Below the pieces are notes generated by a model, which saw only the letters and a program-made list of their open reading frames with translations, ran no database searches and had not been told where the DNA came from. Shown piece by piece: positions 28,953-37,712 of a stretch of 64,000 bases of DNA. Position 1 is the first letter of the stretch; each line of letters starts with the position of its first letter. The translations under genes and the position numbers were made by a program. Source of the DNA: Natrialba sp. SSL1 (GTDB lineage Archaea; Halobacteriota; Halobacteria; Halobacteriales; Natrialbaceae); NCBI RefSeq assembly GCF_001861355.1, contig NZ_MASN01000052.1, positions 228,115-292,114 on the forward strand, in the 5' to 3' direction.

Positions 28953-29690
28953 ATGCAAGCAGTCGTACTGGCCGCGGGCAAGGGAACCCGCCTTCGGCCC
29001 CTGACCGAGGACAAACCGAAGGTCCTCGTCGAAGTCGACGGAACGCCGCTCATCGAAGACGTCTTCGACAATCTTCTCGAGATCGGTGCAACGGAGTTCA
29101 TCGTCGTCGTCGGCTACCAGAAAGAGCAGATCATCGAACGCTACGGCGACGAGTATGAGGACGTTCCGATCACCTACGCTCATCAGCGCGAGCAGCTGGG
29201 TCTCGCTCATGCCATCCTACAGGCCGAACCACACATCGATGACGACTTCATGCTCATGCTCGGGGACAACATCTTCCGGGGCAACCTCGGTGACGTAGTC
29301 AACCGTCAGCAAGAGGAGCGAGCCGACGCAGCGTTCCTCGTCGAAGAAGTCCCCTACGAGGAGGCCTCGCGCTACGGCGTCCTCGATACGAACGAGTACG
29401 GCGAAATCGTCGAGGTCGTCGAGAAACCCGACGAACCCCCATCGAATCTCGTCATGACCGGCTTCTATACGTTCACGCCCGCGATCTTCCACGCTTGCCA
29501 CCTCGTCCAGCCCAGCGATCGCGGGGAGTACGAACTTCCCGACGCGATCGACCTCCTCATCCAGTCCGGCCGAACGATCGACGCGATCCGCATGGACGGC
29601 TGGCGCATCGACGTCGGCTATCCCGAAGACCAGGAAACCGCAACGGAGCGCCTCCAGGGAGACTCACCGATGGCCAGTCAGACTGAGTGA
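28953..29690 (+). CDS. aglF: Glucose-1-phosphate uridylyltransferase, AglF-like
   Basis: A 245-residue nucleotidyltransferase: MQAVVLAAGKGTRLRPLTED at the N-terminus (NTP loop), LGDNIFRGNLGD (~107, metal Asp), VVEKPDEPPSNL and WRIDVGYPEDQ at the end, as in RmlA/AglF. AglF makes UDP-glucose for the N-glycan; AglM in this window then makes UDP-glucuronate. The start is fixed by the TATA box 27 nt upstream. It precedes the replication-origin region. Confidence 0.88.
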   Translation: MQAVVLAAGKGTRLRPLTEDKPKVLVEVDGTPLIEDVFDNLLEIGATEFIVVVGYQKEQIIERYGDEYEDVPITYAHQREQLGLAHAILQAEPHIDDDFMLMLGDNIFRGNLGDVVNRQQEERADAAFLVEEVPYEEASRYGVLDTNEYGEIVEVVEKPDEPPSNLVMTGFYTFTPAIFHACHLVQPSDRGEYELPDAIDLLIQSGRTIDAIRMDGWRIDVGYPEDQETATERLQGDSPMASQTE

Positions 29691-29870
29691 GCGTCCGCGA
29701 TCGAGGCTGACTCAGCAAGGTGTACTCGAGTAGCGCAGCCAATCCGTTTTCCCTGCGCTCAATCGAACGACAGCCAAGGTTTTGACGTGCGGGATTATCT
29801 CAATTGTGTGGGATCTTGTGTTGATGTGTTGAGTCAAACAGTACGTGACTGGTGGCTATCGGCACCCCCA

Positions 29871-29898
29871 CACCAGATTTCAGATGAAATGGAGGGGG
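29871..29898 (+). repeat. ORB-like repeat 1 (rightward)
   Basis: CACCAGATTTCAGATGAAAT followed by GGAGGGGG. It holds the fullest dyad (ATTTCA/TGAAAT) and the G-string seen in haloarchaeal origin boxes. Confidence 0.75.
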
Positions 29899-30187
29899 AC
29901 GTGAGGGGTGGGGTGTGAGATGCGGATGATGGTGTAGTTGGGTCCAAGTGCTGAATATCGGCTGTAGAAACGTTTGAAGAGCGACATTCTACCGACAAGC
30001 TATCGGCGGCCTTGGATGTTTATTATAACTATTACTGTACAGGTTATCTAGTACTACTACTAGCGTAGTAGAAAGGTAAGATAGACGATGATGAGAAACA
30101 TACTGGTTCTGCATGTTTTGGAGACAATCTATTTATATTGTCTGCAGCGTTTTCCGCGAATTGGTGCGGCGGGCATACCCAGTTGGG

Positions 30188-30206
30188 ACACCGGGTTTCA
30201 GATGAA
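30188..30206 (+). repeat. ORB-like repeat 2 (rightward)
   Basis: ACACCGGGTTTCAGATGAA, same orientation as repeat 1, about 300 bp to its right. Confidence 0.7.
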
Positions 30207-30291
30207 TTCGGTGGCCACCGATGCACTGTTCTCCAGACGGTTCCTGCCTCAATCAGGCACTCGTCAACCATCACAGCAATCCAGACCACCG

Positions 30292-30360
30292 GATCACCAG
30301 TCCACCAGATTACCAGATCACCAGTCCACCAGATTACCAGATCACCAGTCCACCAGACCG
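30292..30360 (+). repeat. 24-bp tandem repeat in the origin
   Basis: Nearly three contiguous units of a 24-bp sequence beginning GATCACCAGTCCACCAGATT, with unit starts at 30292, 30316 and 30340. The units are identical where they can be compared. They have no spacers, so this is an iteron-like tandem array rather than a CRISPR. Confidence 0.8.
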
Positions 30361-30556
30361 TTCTCGGCGTTACTCTCATCACCAATTCTCTCCTATCCCG
30401 TTGTTACCTTCAGTATCGCCGTTCCACTGTTTCATCATCCCCACCCACAGTTCCATCATCGCCATTCCACTGTTTCGCCATTCCATCAGCCCTATCGCTC
30501 GACCACTGCTCTACTTCCCCACCTCCTACCACCCCACCCACACCCTCCCGACAATT

Positions 30557-30576
30557 ACATCTGAAATCCGGTGTGA
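30557..30576 (-). repeat. ORB-like repeat 3 (leftward)
   Basis: On the minus strand this reads CACACCGGATTTCAGATGT, a close match to the core, inverted relative to repeats 1 and 2. Confidence 0.7.
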
Positions 30577-30683
30577 GTGTCCCGTCTTCGTCGCCACTAC
30601 TCGAGTTCCCACCAGCCCATTTTCCATCAGTTCATTTCCCAACAACCAGATCTGTCCACCACCCCATCTACCCAGTGACGAAA

Positions 30684-30704
30684 TCATCTGAAATCTGGTG
30701 TGGG
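30684..30704 (-). repeat. ORB-like repeat 4 (leftward)
   Basis: The minus strand reads CCCACACCAGATTTCAGATGA, inverted relative to the left pair and preceded by a G-rich run (GGGGA). Confidence 0.7.
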
Positions 30705-30755
30705 TCCCCACCCCGCCACCAAGCACCAGCGGAGCCAGCACCACACTGTGATGCC

Positions 30756-30776
30756 AATTCATTTGAAATCCGGTGT
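30756..30776 (-). repeat. ORB-like repeat 5 (leftward)
   Basis: The minus strand reads ACACCGGATTTCAAATGAAT, a full match to the consensus with A at the variable position. Confidence 0.7.
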
Positions 30777-30895
30777 CTATCTCGTCACATCGACAGCATT
30801 CAGCCGTTATATCGCCGTATGCTGATCGTGAAATGTAAGAACGGCACTCGAGTACCTCCCGACCGAAGATAGGTGAGAAAGAAAGAACTAAACCA

Positions 30896-30916
30896 AATTC
30901 ATTTGAAAGACGGTGT
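30896..30916 (-). repeat. ORB-like repeat 6, abutting the orc1 start codon
   Basis: The minus strand reads ACACCGTCTTTCAAATGAAT and ends at the base before the orc1 ATG (30917). Initiator binding here would cover the promoter and start of orc1, suggesting autoregulation. Confidence 0.65.
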
Positions 30917-32296
30917 ATGACACTGTCGACGGAGGGGGGAGCAACGCTCGGCGAGTTCGCGGCCGAGCACGGGGCGGTTGCTCACTCTCGCTCCGAATCT
31001 CGCGACGATCCGCTGGCGGTTCTCGACGAGGAGGATCGCATTTTCGCGAACGAGGATCTGCTACGGATCGATCACGTCCCCGACCAGAACAAGATTGTCG
31101 GGCGAAACAACCAGATCGAGACCGTCGCACGGCGATTGAAGCCGACGATTTCTGGTGGTACGGGGAAGGGAACACTCTTGCTCGGCAAGTCCGGCTCCGG
31201 AAAGACGCTCGTCACCCGCTACGTCAGCCGTGAAGTCGTCGAGCGCGGCGAGGAAAACAACGTTCGCATCGGCCGCGCGGTCATCGACTGTGCCCAGCGC
31301 CGGTCAGAGGTGCAGACCGTGATCCACCTCGCGAAACGGCTCAACGAACCCGAGGAAACTGGAATCACGATTCCGCACTCAGGGATCGCGACGGGGGCGT
31401 ACTACGACCGTCTGTGGCAGGTAATCGACGAACTGTACGACGCTATCATCGTCGTGTTAGACGAAATTGACCGACTTGCGCCGCCGGACGACGTCCAGAA
31501 CGTCCCACCAGAAGACGCCGACGACAGCAAACTCCTGATGCAACTCTCCCGGGCCGGCGAGGAGAACGACGTCGACGCGAGTATTACGGTCATCGGCATC
31601 AGCAACGACCTCAAGTACGGCGATCGACTCGACACCCGCGTCGAGAGTTCGTTCTCGCCGGACGAGATCGTCTTCCCGGCCTACGATGCGAACCAACTCG
31701 GCGATATCCTCACTCGACGGCGTGACGCCTACCGAGCTGATGTCCTCTCGGATGATGTGATCCCGCTCTGTTCAGCCTTCTCTGCCCAGGAACACGGCGA
31801 CGCCCGACGGGCGATCGATCTCTTCCGACTCGCCGGCGAGGTCGCACGGGACAACGACGCCGACTGCGTTCGCGAGGAACACGTCCGCGTCGCGAACGAC
31901 GACGCCGAAGTCACGCGCATTCAGGATCTGATCCGTGGCTGTCCGACACAGGCGAAGATTGCTATCGCCGCGCTCGCGACGATGGACGAGTTCACCGATC
32001 GCTCGGCGTTCAAAGCGACAGAGATGTACCGCGTCTACCGGGCGTTTGCAGAAGCCATCGACGCGAACGTCCTCGGGAAGAAGCGAATCACGGATCAGTT
32101 GCGCGAGTACGAAACGCTGAAAATCATCGATATGAAGCGGACGAGCGACGGCTACCGGGAGGGGACCTACCTCCAGCTCTCGTTGCTCGACGACTCGAGT
32201 CTCATCTTGCAGACGATCGGCCTCGACGAGCGCTGTGCGAAAATTCCGATCGACGCGCGGATGCGCCGGCAGATGGAGACGATCCTCGACGGCTAA
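30917..32296 (+). CDS. orc1: Origin-binding initiator Orc1/Cdc6
   Basis: A 459-residue AAA+ replication initiator. Walker A GKSGSGKT is at residues 90-97, Walker B VVLDEIDRL at ~178 and the sensor-1 Asn in IGISNDLKYGDRL at ~230, with an arginine-finger region after it. The C-terminal winged helix (~370-450) contains GKKRITDQLREYETLKIIDM. Every ATPase motif is intact, unlike the Orc-like protein after glpC. It binds origin repeats and loads the MCM helicase; its gene follows the repeat-rich origin, and one repeat ends at its start codon. Confidence 0.95.
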   Translation: MTLSTEGGATLGEFAAEHGAVAHSRSESRDDPLAVLDEEDRIFANEDLLRIDHVPDQNKIVGRNNQIETVARRLKPTISGGTGKGTLLLGKSGSGKTLVTRYVSREVVERGEENNVRIGRAVIDCAQRRSEVQTVIHLAKRLNEPEETGITIPHSGIATGAYYDRLWQVIDELYDAIIVVLDEIDRLAPPDDVQNVPPEDADDSKLLMQLSRAGEENDVDASITVIGISNDLKYGDRLDTRVESSFSPDEIVFPAYDANQLGDILTRRRDAYRADVLSDDVIPLCSAFSAQEHGDARRAIDLFRLAGEVARDNDADCVREEHVRVANDDAEVTRIQDLIRGCPTQAKIAIAALATMDEFTDRSAFKATEMYRVYRAFAEAIDANVLGKKRITDQLREYETLKIIDMKRTSDGYREGTYLQLSLLDDSSLILQTIGLDERCAKIPIDARMRRQMETILDG

Positions 32297-32395
32297 CTGC
32301 CGCCGTTCTCGTCTACGGCCGTCCCAATCCGACAGGGTTTCAGATCCAAAAACGACTAATCGCAGTCGCTCGTCTGCTCGTGTACGACTCACAGT

Positions 32396-33763
32396 ATGCA
32401 CGTCTCTATCATTGGCAGCGGCTACGTCGGAACGACGATCGCCGCCTGTCTCGCGGATCTCGGCCACGAGGTCGTCAACGTCGAAATCGACGAGGCAATC
32501 GTCGAGACGATCAACGCCGGCGAGGCCCCGATTCACGAGTCCGGGCTGGCAGAGCGAATCGCCGACCACGCCGGTCCCGACGCCGACCACGCCGATTCCG
32601 ATGGTCCCAGTATGAGCGGGAACCTGCGCGCGACGACCGACTACGCCGACGTTCGCGAGACCGACGTCACGTTCCTCTGTCTCCCGACGCCACAGGCCGA
32701 GGACGGCAGTCTCGACCTCGCGCCGATGCGCGCCGGTTCGGAGTCACTCGGCCGTGCACTCGAGCCAACGGTTGGCGAAAGCGACGCCGAGAGCGATCAC
32801 CTCGTCGTCGTCAAGAGCACCGTCCTGCCCGGAACCACCGAAGACGTCGTCGGCCCCATCCTCGAGCGCGAGTCCGGCACCGCGATCGGTGAGGGTCTCG
32901 ACCTCGCGATGAATCCAGAATTCCTGCGGATGGGAACCGCGGTGCGGGACTTCCTCGAACCCGACAAGGTTGTCGTCGGCGCGACGAGCGACGCCGCCGC
33001 TGCGACGCTCCGCGACCTCTACGCGCCTATCCTCGAACGCGAGGAAACGGATCTCGTCGAAACGGATGTCCGCGAGGCCGAACTCATCAAGTACGCGAAC
33101 AACGCCTTCCTCGCGTCGAAGGTCTCGCTGGTGAACGAACTGGGCAATATCGCCAAGGAGTACGGTGCTGACGCCTACGAGGTCCTCGAGGCGGTCGGCC
33201 TCGACGACCGCATCTCGGCTCGCTTCATGCGCTCGGGGCTCGGCTGGGGCGGCTCCTGTTTCCCCAAAGATGTCGCCGCGCTCCGGGCCGGCGCTCGCGA
33301 GCAGGGCTACGACCCCGACCTGCTCGACGCCGTCGTCTCGGTCAACGACGAGCAGCCGACCCGACTGGTCTCCCTGCTCGCAGACCACGTTTCACTTGAT
33401 TCTGCGCGGATTGCTGTCCTGGGACTCTCGTTCAAGCCGGGTACCGACGATATCCGCAAGTCTCGTGCACTCGACGTGATCGACGAACTGCAATCACGCG
33501 GCGCGAGCGTCGTCGCCTACGATCCGGTCGCGATGGACAACGTCAGAGAGCAGTACGGGGAGACGCGATTCGACGGGGCACTCGAGTTCGCTGCCTCACC
33601 GGACGACGCCCTTTCTAATGCGGACGGGGCGGTGGTGGCGACGGATTGGCCAGAGTTCGACGAGTTGTCGTTCGATGAGATGGCACAGCGAGTGGTCGTC
33701 GACGGCCGACGGGTTGAGATTGATGAGCGCAAACTCGACGTGTACGAGGGGCTGACCTGGTAG
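32396..33763 (+). CDS. aglM: UDP-glucose 6-dehydrogenase AglM
   Basis: A 455-residue enzyme that oxidises UDP-glucose twice with NAD+ to UDP-glucuronate for AglG. Visible are the N-terminal dinucleotide motif IGSGYVGTTIAACLADLGH, LPTPQAEDGSLD, the middle helix AELIKYANNAFLASKVSLVN, the catalytic Cys in GWGGSCFPKDVAALR (~residue 286), and the C-terminal FKPGTDDIRKSRALDVI. A partial origin-repeat half-site (GGGTTTCAGAT, ~32336) lies upstream but may be chance. Confidence 0.93.
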   Translation: MHVSIIGSGYVGTTIAACLADLGHEVVNVEIDEAIVETINAGEAPIHESGLAERIADHAGPDADHADSDGPSMSGNLRATTDYADVRETDVTFLCLPTPQAEDGSLDLAPMRAGSESLGRALEPTVGESDAESDHLVVVKSTVLPGTTEDVVGPILERESGTAIGEGLDLAMNPEFLRMGTAVRDFLEPDKVVVGATSDAAAATLRDLYAPILEREETDLVETDVREAELIKYANNAFLASKVSLVNELGNIAKEYGADAYEVLEAVGLDDRISARFMRSGLGWGGSCFPKDVAALRAGAREQGYDPDLLDAVVSVNDEQPTRLVSLLADHVSLDSARIAVLGLSFKPGTDDIRKSRALDVIDELQSRGASVVAYDPVAMDNVREQYGETRFDGALEFAASPDDALSNADGAVVATDWPEFDELSFDEMAQRVVVDGRRVEIDERKLDVYEGLTW

Positions 33764-33885
33764 CGCTGCGGAGCAAGGTTTGGGGTTATCAGAGTCCAAG
33801 GAGGCGAGGGGATGAGCGGTCCCTCGACAGCGTGGCAACCAGCGTATCAGTATCCTTTTGCATACCGCCCAACGAGTGACTGGCG

Positions 33886-34962
33886 ATGGAGTATGACGGA
33901 ACTCGTGCAGAGTCGGTCGATCCGGCCTCCGAGACCGGAGGCGTGCTCGCCATGACCGACGAGCGGCGCGAGATTTCGGCCGCGGACGTTTGTATCCTCC
34001 TTCCGACCCTCGACGAGGCGGCGACGATCGGTGACGTAATCGACGACTTTCAGGACCTCGGCTATGGAAACGTCGTCGTCATCGACGGCGGATCCACAGA
34101 CGGGACGCGAGAGATTGCAAGCGAGCACGGCGCACAGGTGCTAACCCAGTCCGGCAAGGGGAAGGGACAGGCCGTACGCGAAGCAGTGTCCTACATCGAT
34201 GTGCCCTACGTCCTGATGCTCGATGGCGACGGCACGTACGATCCGGCGGATGCGGAGACGATGCTCGAACCGCTCTCCCGTGGCTACGAGCACGTCATCG
34301 GCAACCGCTTTGCCGATATGGACGACGACGCGATGAAGGCGCTGAACGGCGTTGGAAACCGACTCATCAATCGCTCGTTCCGGTTCATCCACGGCGCAGC
34401 GTACGAGGACATCCTCTCGGGCTACCGGGCGTTCACCGTCGACTCGTTCGATCGGCTCTCGCTCGACTCGGACGGCTTTACGATCGAGACCGAACTCGCC
34501 GTCGAGTGTGTGAAACACGGCGTCGAGACGACGGTCGTCCCGGTCAGTTACAGCGCCCGACCGGAGGAGTCGGAGACGAACCTCCACCCGATCAAAGACG
34601 GCGGGACGATCATCCTCGCGCTGTACTCGCTGGCGAAGACGAACAACCCGCTGTTTTACTTCGGGAGTCTCGGCATCGGCGGCATCGCGGCCGGTGGCGC
34701 AATCGCGACCTACGTGCTCTGGCGCTGGCTCCAGTACGGCGTTGGCCACGAGATTCTCGCGCTCGTCTCGGCGGCCGCCATCTTACTCGGCGTACAGCTA
34801 CTCATGTTCGGCGTCCTCTCGGACATGCTCGTGACCCTGCATCGCGAGCAGCGGCGGCGACTCGAGCAGATTACGCGGAAGGCACGCGACCAGCAGCCGG
34901 CAACAGAAGGTGATCGCGCGTTCGAGTACGATGACGACGGCGGCGAACAACACGACGAGTAA
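33886..34962 (+). CDS. aglJ: Dolichyl-phosphate glycosyltransferase AglJ
   Basis: A 358-residue GT2 enzyme of the dolichyl-phosphate sugar synthase type: ADVCILLPTLDEAATIGDVI (~residue 33), VIDGGSTDGT, and metal site LMLDGDGTYDPADAETML (~110). Two C-terminal transmembrane helices (~265-320) are followed by a basic/acidic tail. AglJ charges dolichyl phosphate with the first hexose of the N-glycan. The ATG at 33886 is used; an ATG at 33952 would remove 22 residues of poorly conserved N-terminus. It closes the right side of the agl cluster. Confidence 0.88.
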   Translation: MEYDGTRAESVDPASETGGVLAMTDERREISAADVCILLPTLDEAATIGDVIDDFQDLGYGNVVVIDGGSTDGTREIASEHGAQVLTQSGKGKGQAVREAVSYIDVPYVLMLDGDGTYDPADAETMLEPLSRGYEHVIGNRFADMDDDAMKALNGVGNRLINRSFRFIHGAAYEDILSGYRAFTVDSFDRLSLDSDGFTIETELAVECVKHGVETTVVPVSYSARPEESETNLHPIKDGGTIILALYSLAKTNNPLFYFGSLGIGGIAAGGAIATYVLWRWLQYGVGHEILALVSAAAILLGVQLLMFGVLSDMLVTLHREQRRRLEQITRKARDQQPATEGDRAFEYDDDGGEQHDE

Positions 34963-35085
34963 TCGAGCGACGGTCTCGTCTTTTGTCTCTCATCTCTCTT
35001 CTCTCTTCTCCGGGGCAGAGCATCCAATACGTACTGCGTTCAACGCGCCCAGAGCGGGCAAGAACGGACGCTCAGAGACTCAAAC

Positions 35086-35415
35086 TCAGAACGGCAGCAT
35101 CGACCGCACCTGCTGAAACATCCCACCCGAATGCTCCTTGCGATATTCCTCGAACGGCTGGTGCAACTCGTTCAGTAACTGCTGTCTCGAGCGGAACTCG
35201 CGCGCCTGGACCTCGTCGAGCATTTCGCCCAGTGTAACGTCATTTCCGTGGACGTCGTACGGAACGCGTTCGTGGCCGAGCTCTGCTGCGACGTCGTCTT
35301 TCGTTGCCGGAAACGAGAGGTCAGCAGTTCGGAGGTGCGCATCGACGGCGGCGATTCCGAACTCGACACTCTCCGGGTCGTCGTCGTCTCCGCTCGATGG
35401 TGGCCGGACTCCCAT
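35086..35415 (-). CDS. DUF5789-like conserved haloarchaeal protein
   Basis: A 109-residue acidic, soluble protein conserved among haloarchaea (DUF5789-type by recall: GIAAVDAHLRTADLSFPATK, VPYDVHGNDVTLGEMLDEV). No catalytic motif. TTTTTATATTT at about 35436-35445 on the minus strand is 26 nt upstream of the start, fitting a leaderless transcript. The function is unknown. Confidence 0.75.
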   Translation of the reverse strand: MGVRPPSSGDDDDPESVEFGIAAVDAHLRTADLSFPATKDDVAAELGHERVPYDVHGNDVTLGEMLDEVQAREFRSRQQLLNELHQPFEEYRKEHSGGMFQQVRSMLPF

Positions 35416-35565
35416 ACCATGCGATAGACTGCCGAAATATAAAAACCGCTACGGAGTCCGTGCGGTTTTCAGGGCAGAATTGGATGCGCCACGATTCCGA
35501 ATGCAGAAACCGGAGACATCTCTCGGTGGCGATACGCATTTGACGCCCGCGACGGAGTATCGACT

Positions 35566-35775
35566 ATGACCGAGTACACGACGGTGTCGATCCCGAAGGA
35601 TCTCGCCAACCGAGTCGACGAAACCATCGAAGGAACGAGCTTCCAGAGCACGAGCGACCTCGTCCGATTCCTGCTGCGAAGCATCGTCATCCAGCACCAG
35701 AAACAGGGCGAACTTACGGAGGCGGAGTTCGAGGAGATCACCGAACAGCTTCGTGGACTCGGGTATCTCGAGTAG
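35566..35775 (+). CDS. Ribbon-helix-helix DNA-binding protein
   Basis: A 69-residue protein of CopG/Arc type: TTVSIPKDLANRVDETI forms the beta strand and first helix, FQSTSDLVRFLLRSIVIQH the second helix, and a short acidic helix follows. It would dimerise and bind a palindromic operator. No antitoxin partner (toxin gene) is adjacent, so it is more likely a stand-alone regulator. A TATA-like TTTGA is ~27 nt upstream. Confidence 0.8.
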   Translation: MTEYTTVSIPKDLANRVDETIEGTSFQSTSDLVRFLLRSIVIQHQKQGELTEAEFEEITEQLRGLGYLE

Positions 35776-35833
35776 TCCTCGTGCGCACCGAAGAGAGTGT
35801 GTAGAGAGCGGAGGGGGCGAACAGCGCTCGGCA

Positions 35834-36004
35834 ATGCTATTTTCCGACTCGAAACTGTATTCCTACACGGAGGTCGACCAAATCATGCCACACGTTCCGA
35901 ACTTCCCATCGTCAGACCGTGATGAGGAGGACGAACGCAGCGAGACGGGACGTCGGGGTATCATCGACCGAATTATCGACGGCGGCGTGCCGAGTGGCGG
36001 TTGA
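35834..36004 (+). CDS. Small hypothetical protein
   Basis: A possible 56-residue protein (or 39 residues from the ATG at 35885): charged middle part SSDRDEEDERSETGRRGI and C-terminus IIDRIIDGGVPSGG. It is not recognised. Support is only the open frame and its haloarchaeal composition; it may not be expressed. Confidence 0.3.
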   Translation: MLFSDSKLYSYTEVDQIMPHVPNFPSSDRDEEDERSETGRRGIIDRIIDGGVPSGG

Positions 36005-36231
36005 CGTTGTCGGCAGCGGCTGGTGAGACTGCTGTACAGCGGCTGATGGCCGTCGTCGTTGCTGTTGCTGTTGTTGTTGCTTTCGCTGCCGCCGCTGCTG
36101 GTGTCGTTCTCACCACTGCGGCCACAAATCGACTATTTTGCGGGGTATGAGTGTTGTCCGAGACAAAGATCGGTGGCCTGCTTACCGTCTCGGTGGACGC
36201 GTTTGCATCTTCGACCCATCAATTCCTGCGG

Positions 36232-36660
36232 TTAGCCGGATAGCGACTGCTCTGGTGGCTCGGCGTCGATAATCTCGAGCGGCTTGCGGTTCCCCGACCG
36301 GTCGAACGCACCGAAGGAATCCTCGTCGTCCGACCACGGCGGTACCGCGACGAAGACCACCTGTGCGAGGTCGTCTCGCTTCGTCACCTCGAGTTCGCGT
36401 AGCGGATGTGAAACGAACTGTCCCTGGGCCTGGCGCGCAGGTGTCGAGAGATCGACGCCGAAGACGGCGTTGATCGCGTTCCCGGGATCGGGTAGGTAAA
36501 AATCGGTGAAGACGGGCGTGTCGGGTGGGATTGCGCCCGCACCGCCGCCCGCGAGCTCACCCGCGGGTGTCACCGATACGCCGGTCGTCACGCGATCCGG
36601 ATCCGCATCGCTGGCGAGATCGAGCAGGACGTCGACGAGTGCGCGGGTGATGTACACCAT
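36232..36660 (-). CDS. Conserved haloarchaeal protein, function unknown
   Basis: A 142-residue soluble protein starting MVYITRALVDVLLDLASDAD, with TDFYLPDPGNAINAVFGVDL and VVFVAVPPW. I recall close relatives in other haloarchaea but no assigned function. The start at 36660 is preferred because a TATA-like element (about 36685-36692) lies ~28 nt upstream; the longer in-frame extension is Arg/Ser/Gly-rich and atypical. Confidence 0.65.
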   Translation of the reverse strand: MVYITRALVDVLLDLASDADPDRVTTGVSVTPAGELAGGGAGAIPPDTPVFTDFYLPDPGNAINAVFGVDLSTPARQAQGQFVSHPLRELEVTKRDDLAQVVFVAVPPWSDDEDSFGAFDRSGNRKPLEIIDAEPPEQSLSG

Positions 36661-36830
36661 GTGGGCGGTCCCTACGCGGAGCGCGTAGTTAGATGTACGC
36701 CCCGGCAAACCCAGACCCTGACCCGAGTCCATGCGCAGATCCAGCCTAAACCCAGACTCAGATCCAAACCCAGGTCTGGGCGCAGAACTCCCGGCGAGCA
36801 ACTGTCGAGCAACTGTCGGCAACCGCCGCA

Positions 36831-37541
36831 CTACACCGGCAACAACCGCCTCACTGCACCGGCATACACCCGCGGTGCACCACGCCGGGCGTTCAACAGT
36901 GCCTCCTCGAGTGCAACCGCTGCGGACTCGGTGACGCCTGCGCCGTGGCCGACGAGGACGCGCTCGGGGGCGAACCCGCTCAGGGCGTCCGTCGGCGGGA
37001 CGGGCCGAAGCATCGGATGGACACCGAGGCGTTCGTCGCCGGCGAGGAAGTACGAAACCGTGCCGACCGCTTCGGGGACGAGCAGGGTTCCGCGTTCGGG
37101 GTCGTAGATCGCGACCTCCTGCCAGAATCGGTTGTCGACCACCGTATGTGCCTCGAAGCCGGTATCGGAGAGTTCGCTGGTGAAGCGTGCGACCGGGGCG
37201 TCGATCTCCTCTGAGACATCCTCATACGTGGCCGGCAAATAGACCGGCACGTCGTGCCGGTTCGCGATCGCCGCCGCGTCGCGTGTATGTCGATCTAGCA
37301 GGACGACGACACCGGCAACCTCGCCGTACTCGGCGAGCAACTGGTCGAGTCCCTCCGCGTCGACCGGGTCGAAGACCCAGACATCCTTGCCCGACGCGCT
37401 TCGGGTCTGATCACCGTCGACGACCAGGGCGTGGCTCGCACGCTGCATGCGCTCGTCGGGGTGGGCGATCCAGCCGACGCCGCCGTCGAACCGATCGATC
37501 ACCTGAAACTCGCTCGCGCGTTCGTCGACGCGAAATGCCAT
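36831..37541 (-). CDS. Conserved protein, possibly degenerate metallo-beta-lactamase fold
   Basis: A 236-residue protein. Alternating strands and turns such as SHALVVDGD, DVWVFDPVDAEGLDQLL, VAGVVVLLDRHTRDAAAIAN and ERVLVGHGAGV follow the order seen in MBL-fold proteins, but the metal motif HxHxDH is replaced (LDRHTRD), so metal-dependent hydrolysis is doubtful. A TATA-like TTTATGTG (37564-37571, minus strand) is 27 nt upstream of the ATG. Probably soluble; role unknown. Confidence 0.6.
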   Translation of the reverse strand: MAFRVDERASEFQVIDRFDGGVGWIAHPDERMQRASHALVVDGDQTRSASGKDVWVFDPVDAEGLDQLLAEYGEVAGVVVLLDRHTRDAAAIANRHDVPVYLPATYEDVSEEIDAPVARFTSELSDTGFEAHTVVDNRFWQEVAIYDPERGTLLVPEAVGTVSYFLAGDERLGVHPMLRPVPPTDALSGFAPERVLVGHGAGVTESAAVALEEALLNARRGAPRVYAGAVRRLLPV

Positions 37542-37712
37542 GCTGATCGCTACGGGCGGTCGTCACATAAACGTGACAGGCAACTACCGTGGACGCCCGT
37601 TCTCTCGTCGTCCGCACTCCACCCCGCAATCCCGTCGTCCGCGTTCCACTCTCGCGACCCAGTCGCCCGAACTCGGCGATGCCTCTATACCTCTCTCCAA
37701 AGAAGGGCCGCT

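Larger units (their letters stand above)
29860..30916. other. oriC: Probable chromosomal replication origin
   Basis: About 1.2 kb without a credible gene separate aglF from orc1/cdc6. It contains six copies of a ~19-bp repeat, consensus ACACCRGATTTCARATGAA. The two left copies read rightward; the four right copies read leftward, the inverted layout of archaeal origin recognition boxes. The left-most is followed by a G-run (GGAGGGGG), as in haloarchaeal ORBs. An AT-rich stretch at about 30005-30145 is a likely unwinding element. A 24-bp tandem repeat and a long pyrimidine-rich tract lie between. Adjacency to an intact orc1/cdc6 makes the origin call strong. Confidence 0.85.

Noticed and set aside
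30289..30360. Repeats considered as a CRISPR array
   Set aside because: Units are contiguous and 24 bp long with no unique spacers; no cas genes in the window.
30088..30872. Open frames across the origin region rich in His/Pro/Ser/Thr
   Set aside because: They are produced by the tandem repeat and pyrimidine tract; the six inverted boxes and adjacent orc1 explain the region better.
35834..36231. GTTGCTGTTGTTGTTGC run as a regulatory repeat
   Set aside because: A short, imperfect trinucleotide run with no second copy or nearby start; left unannotated.
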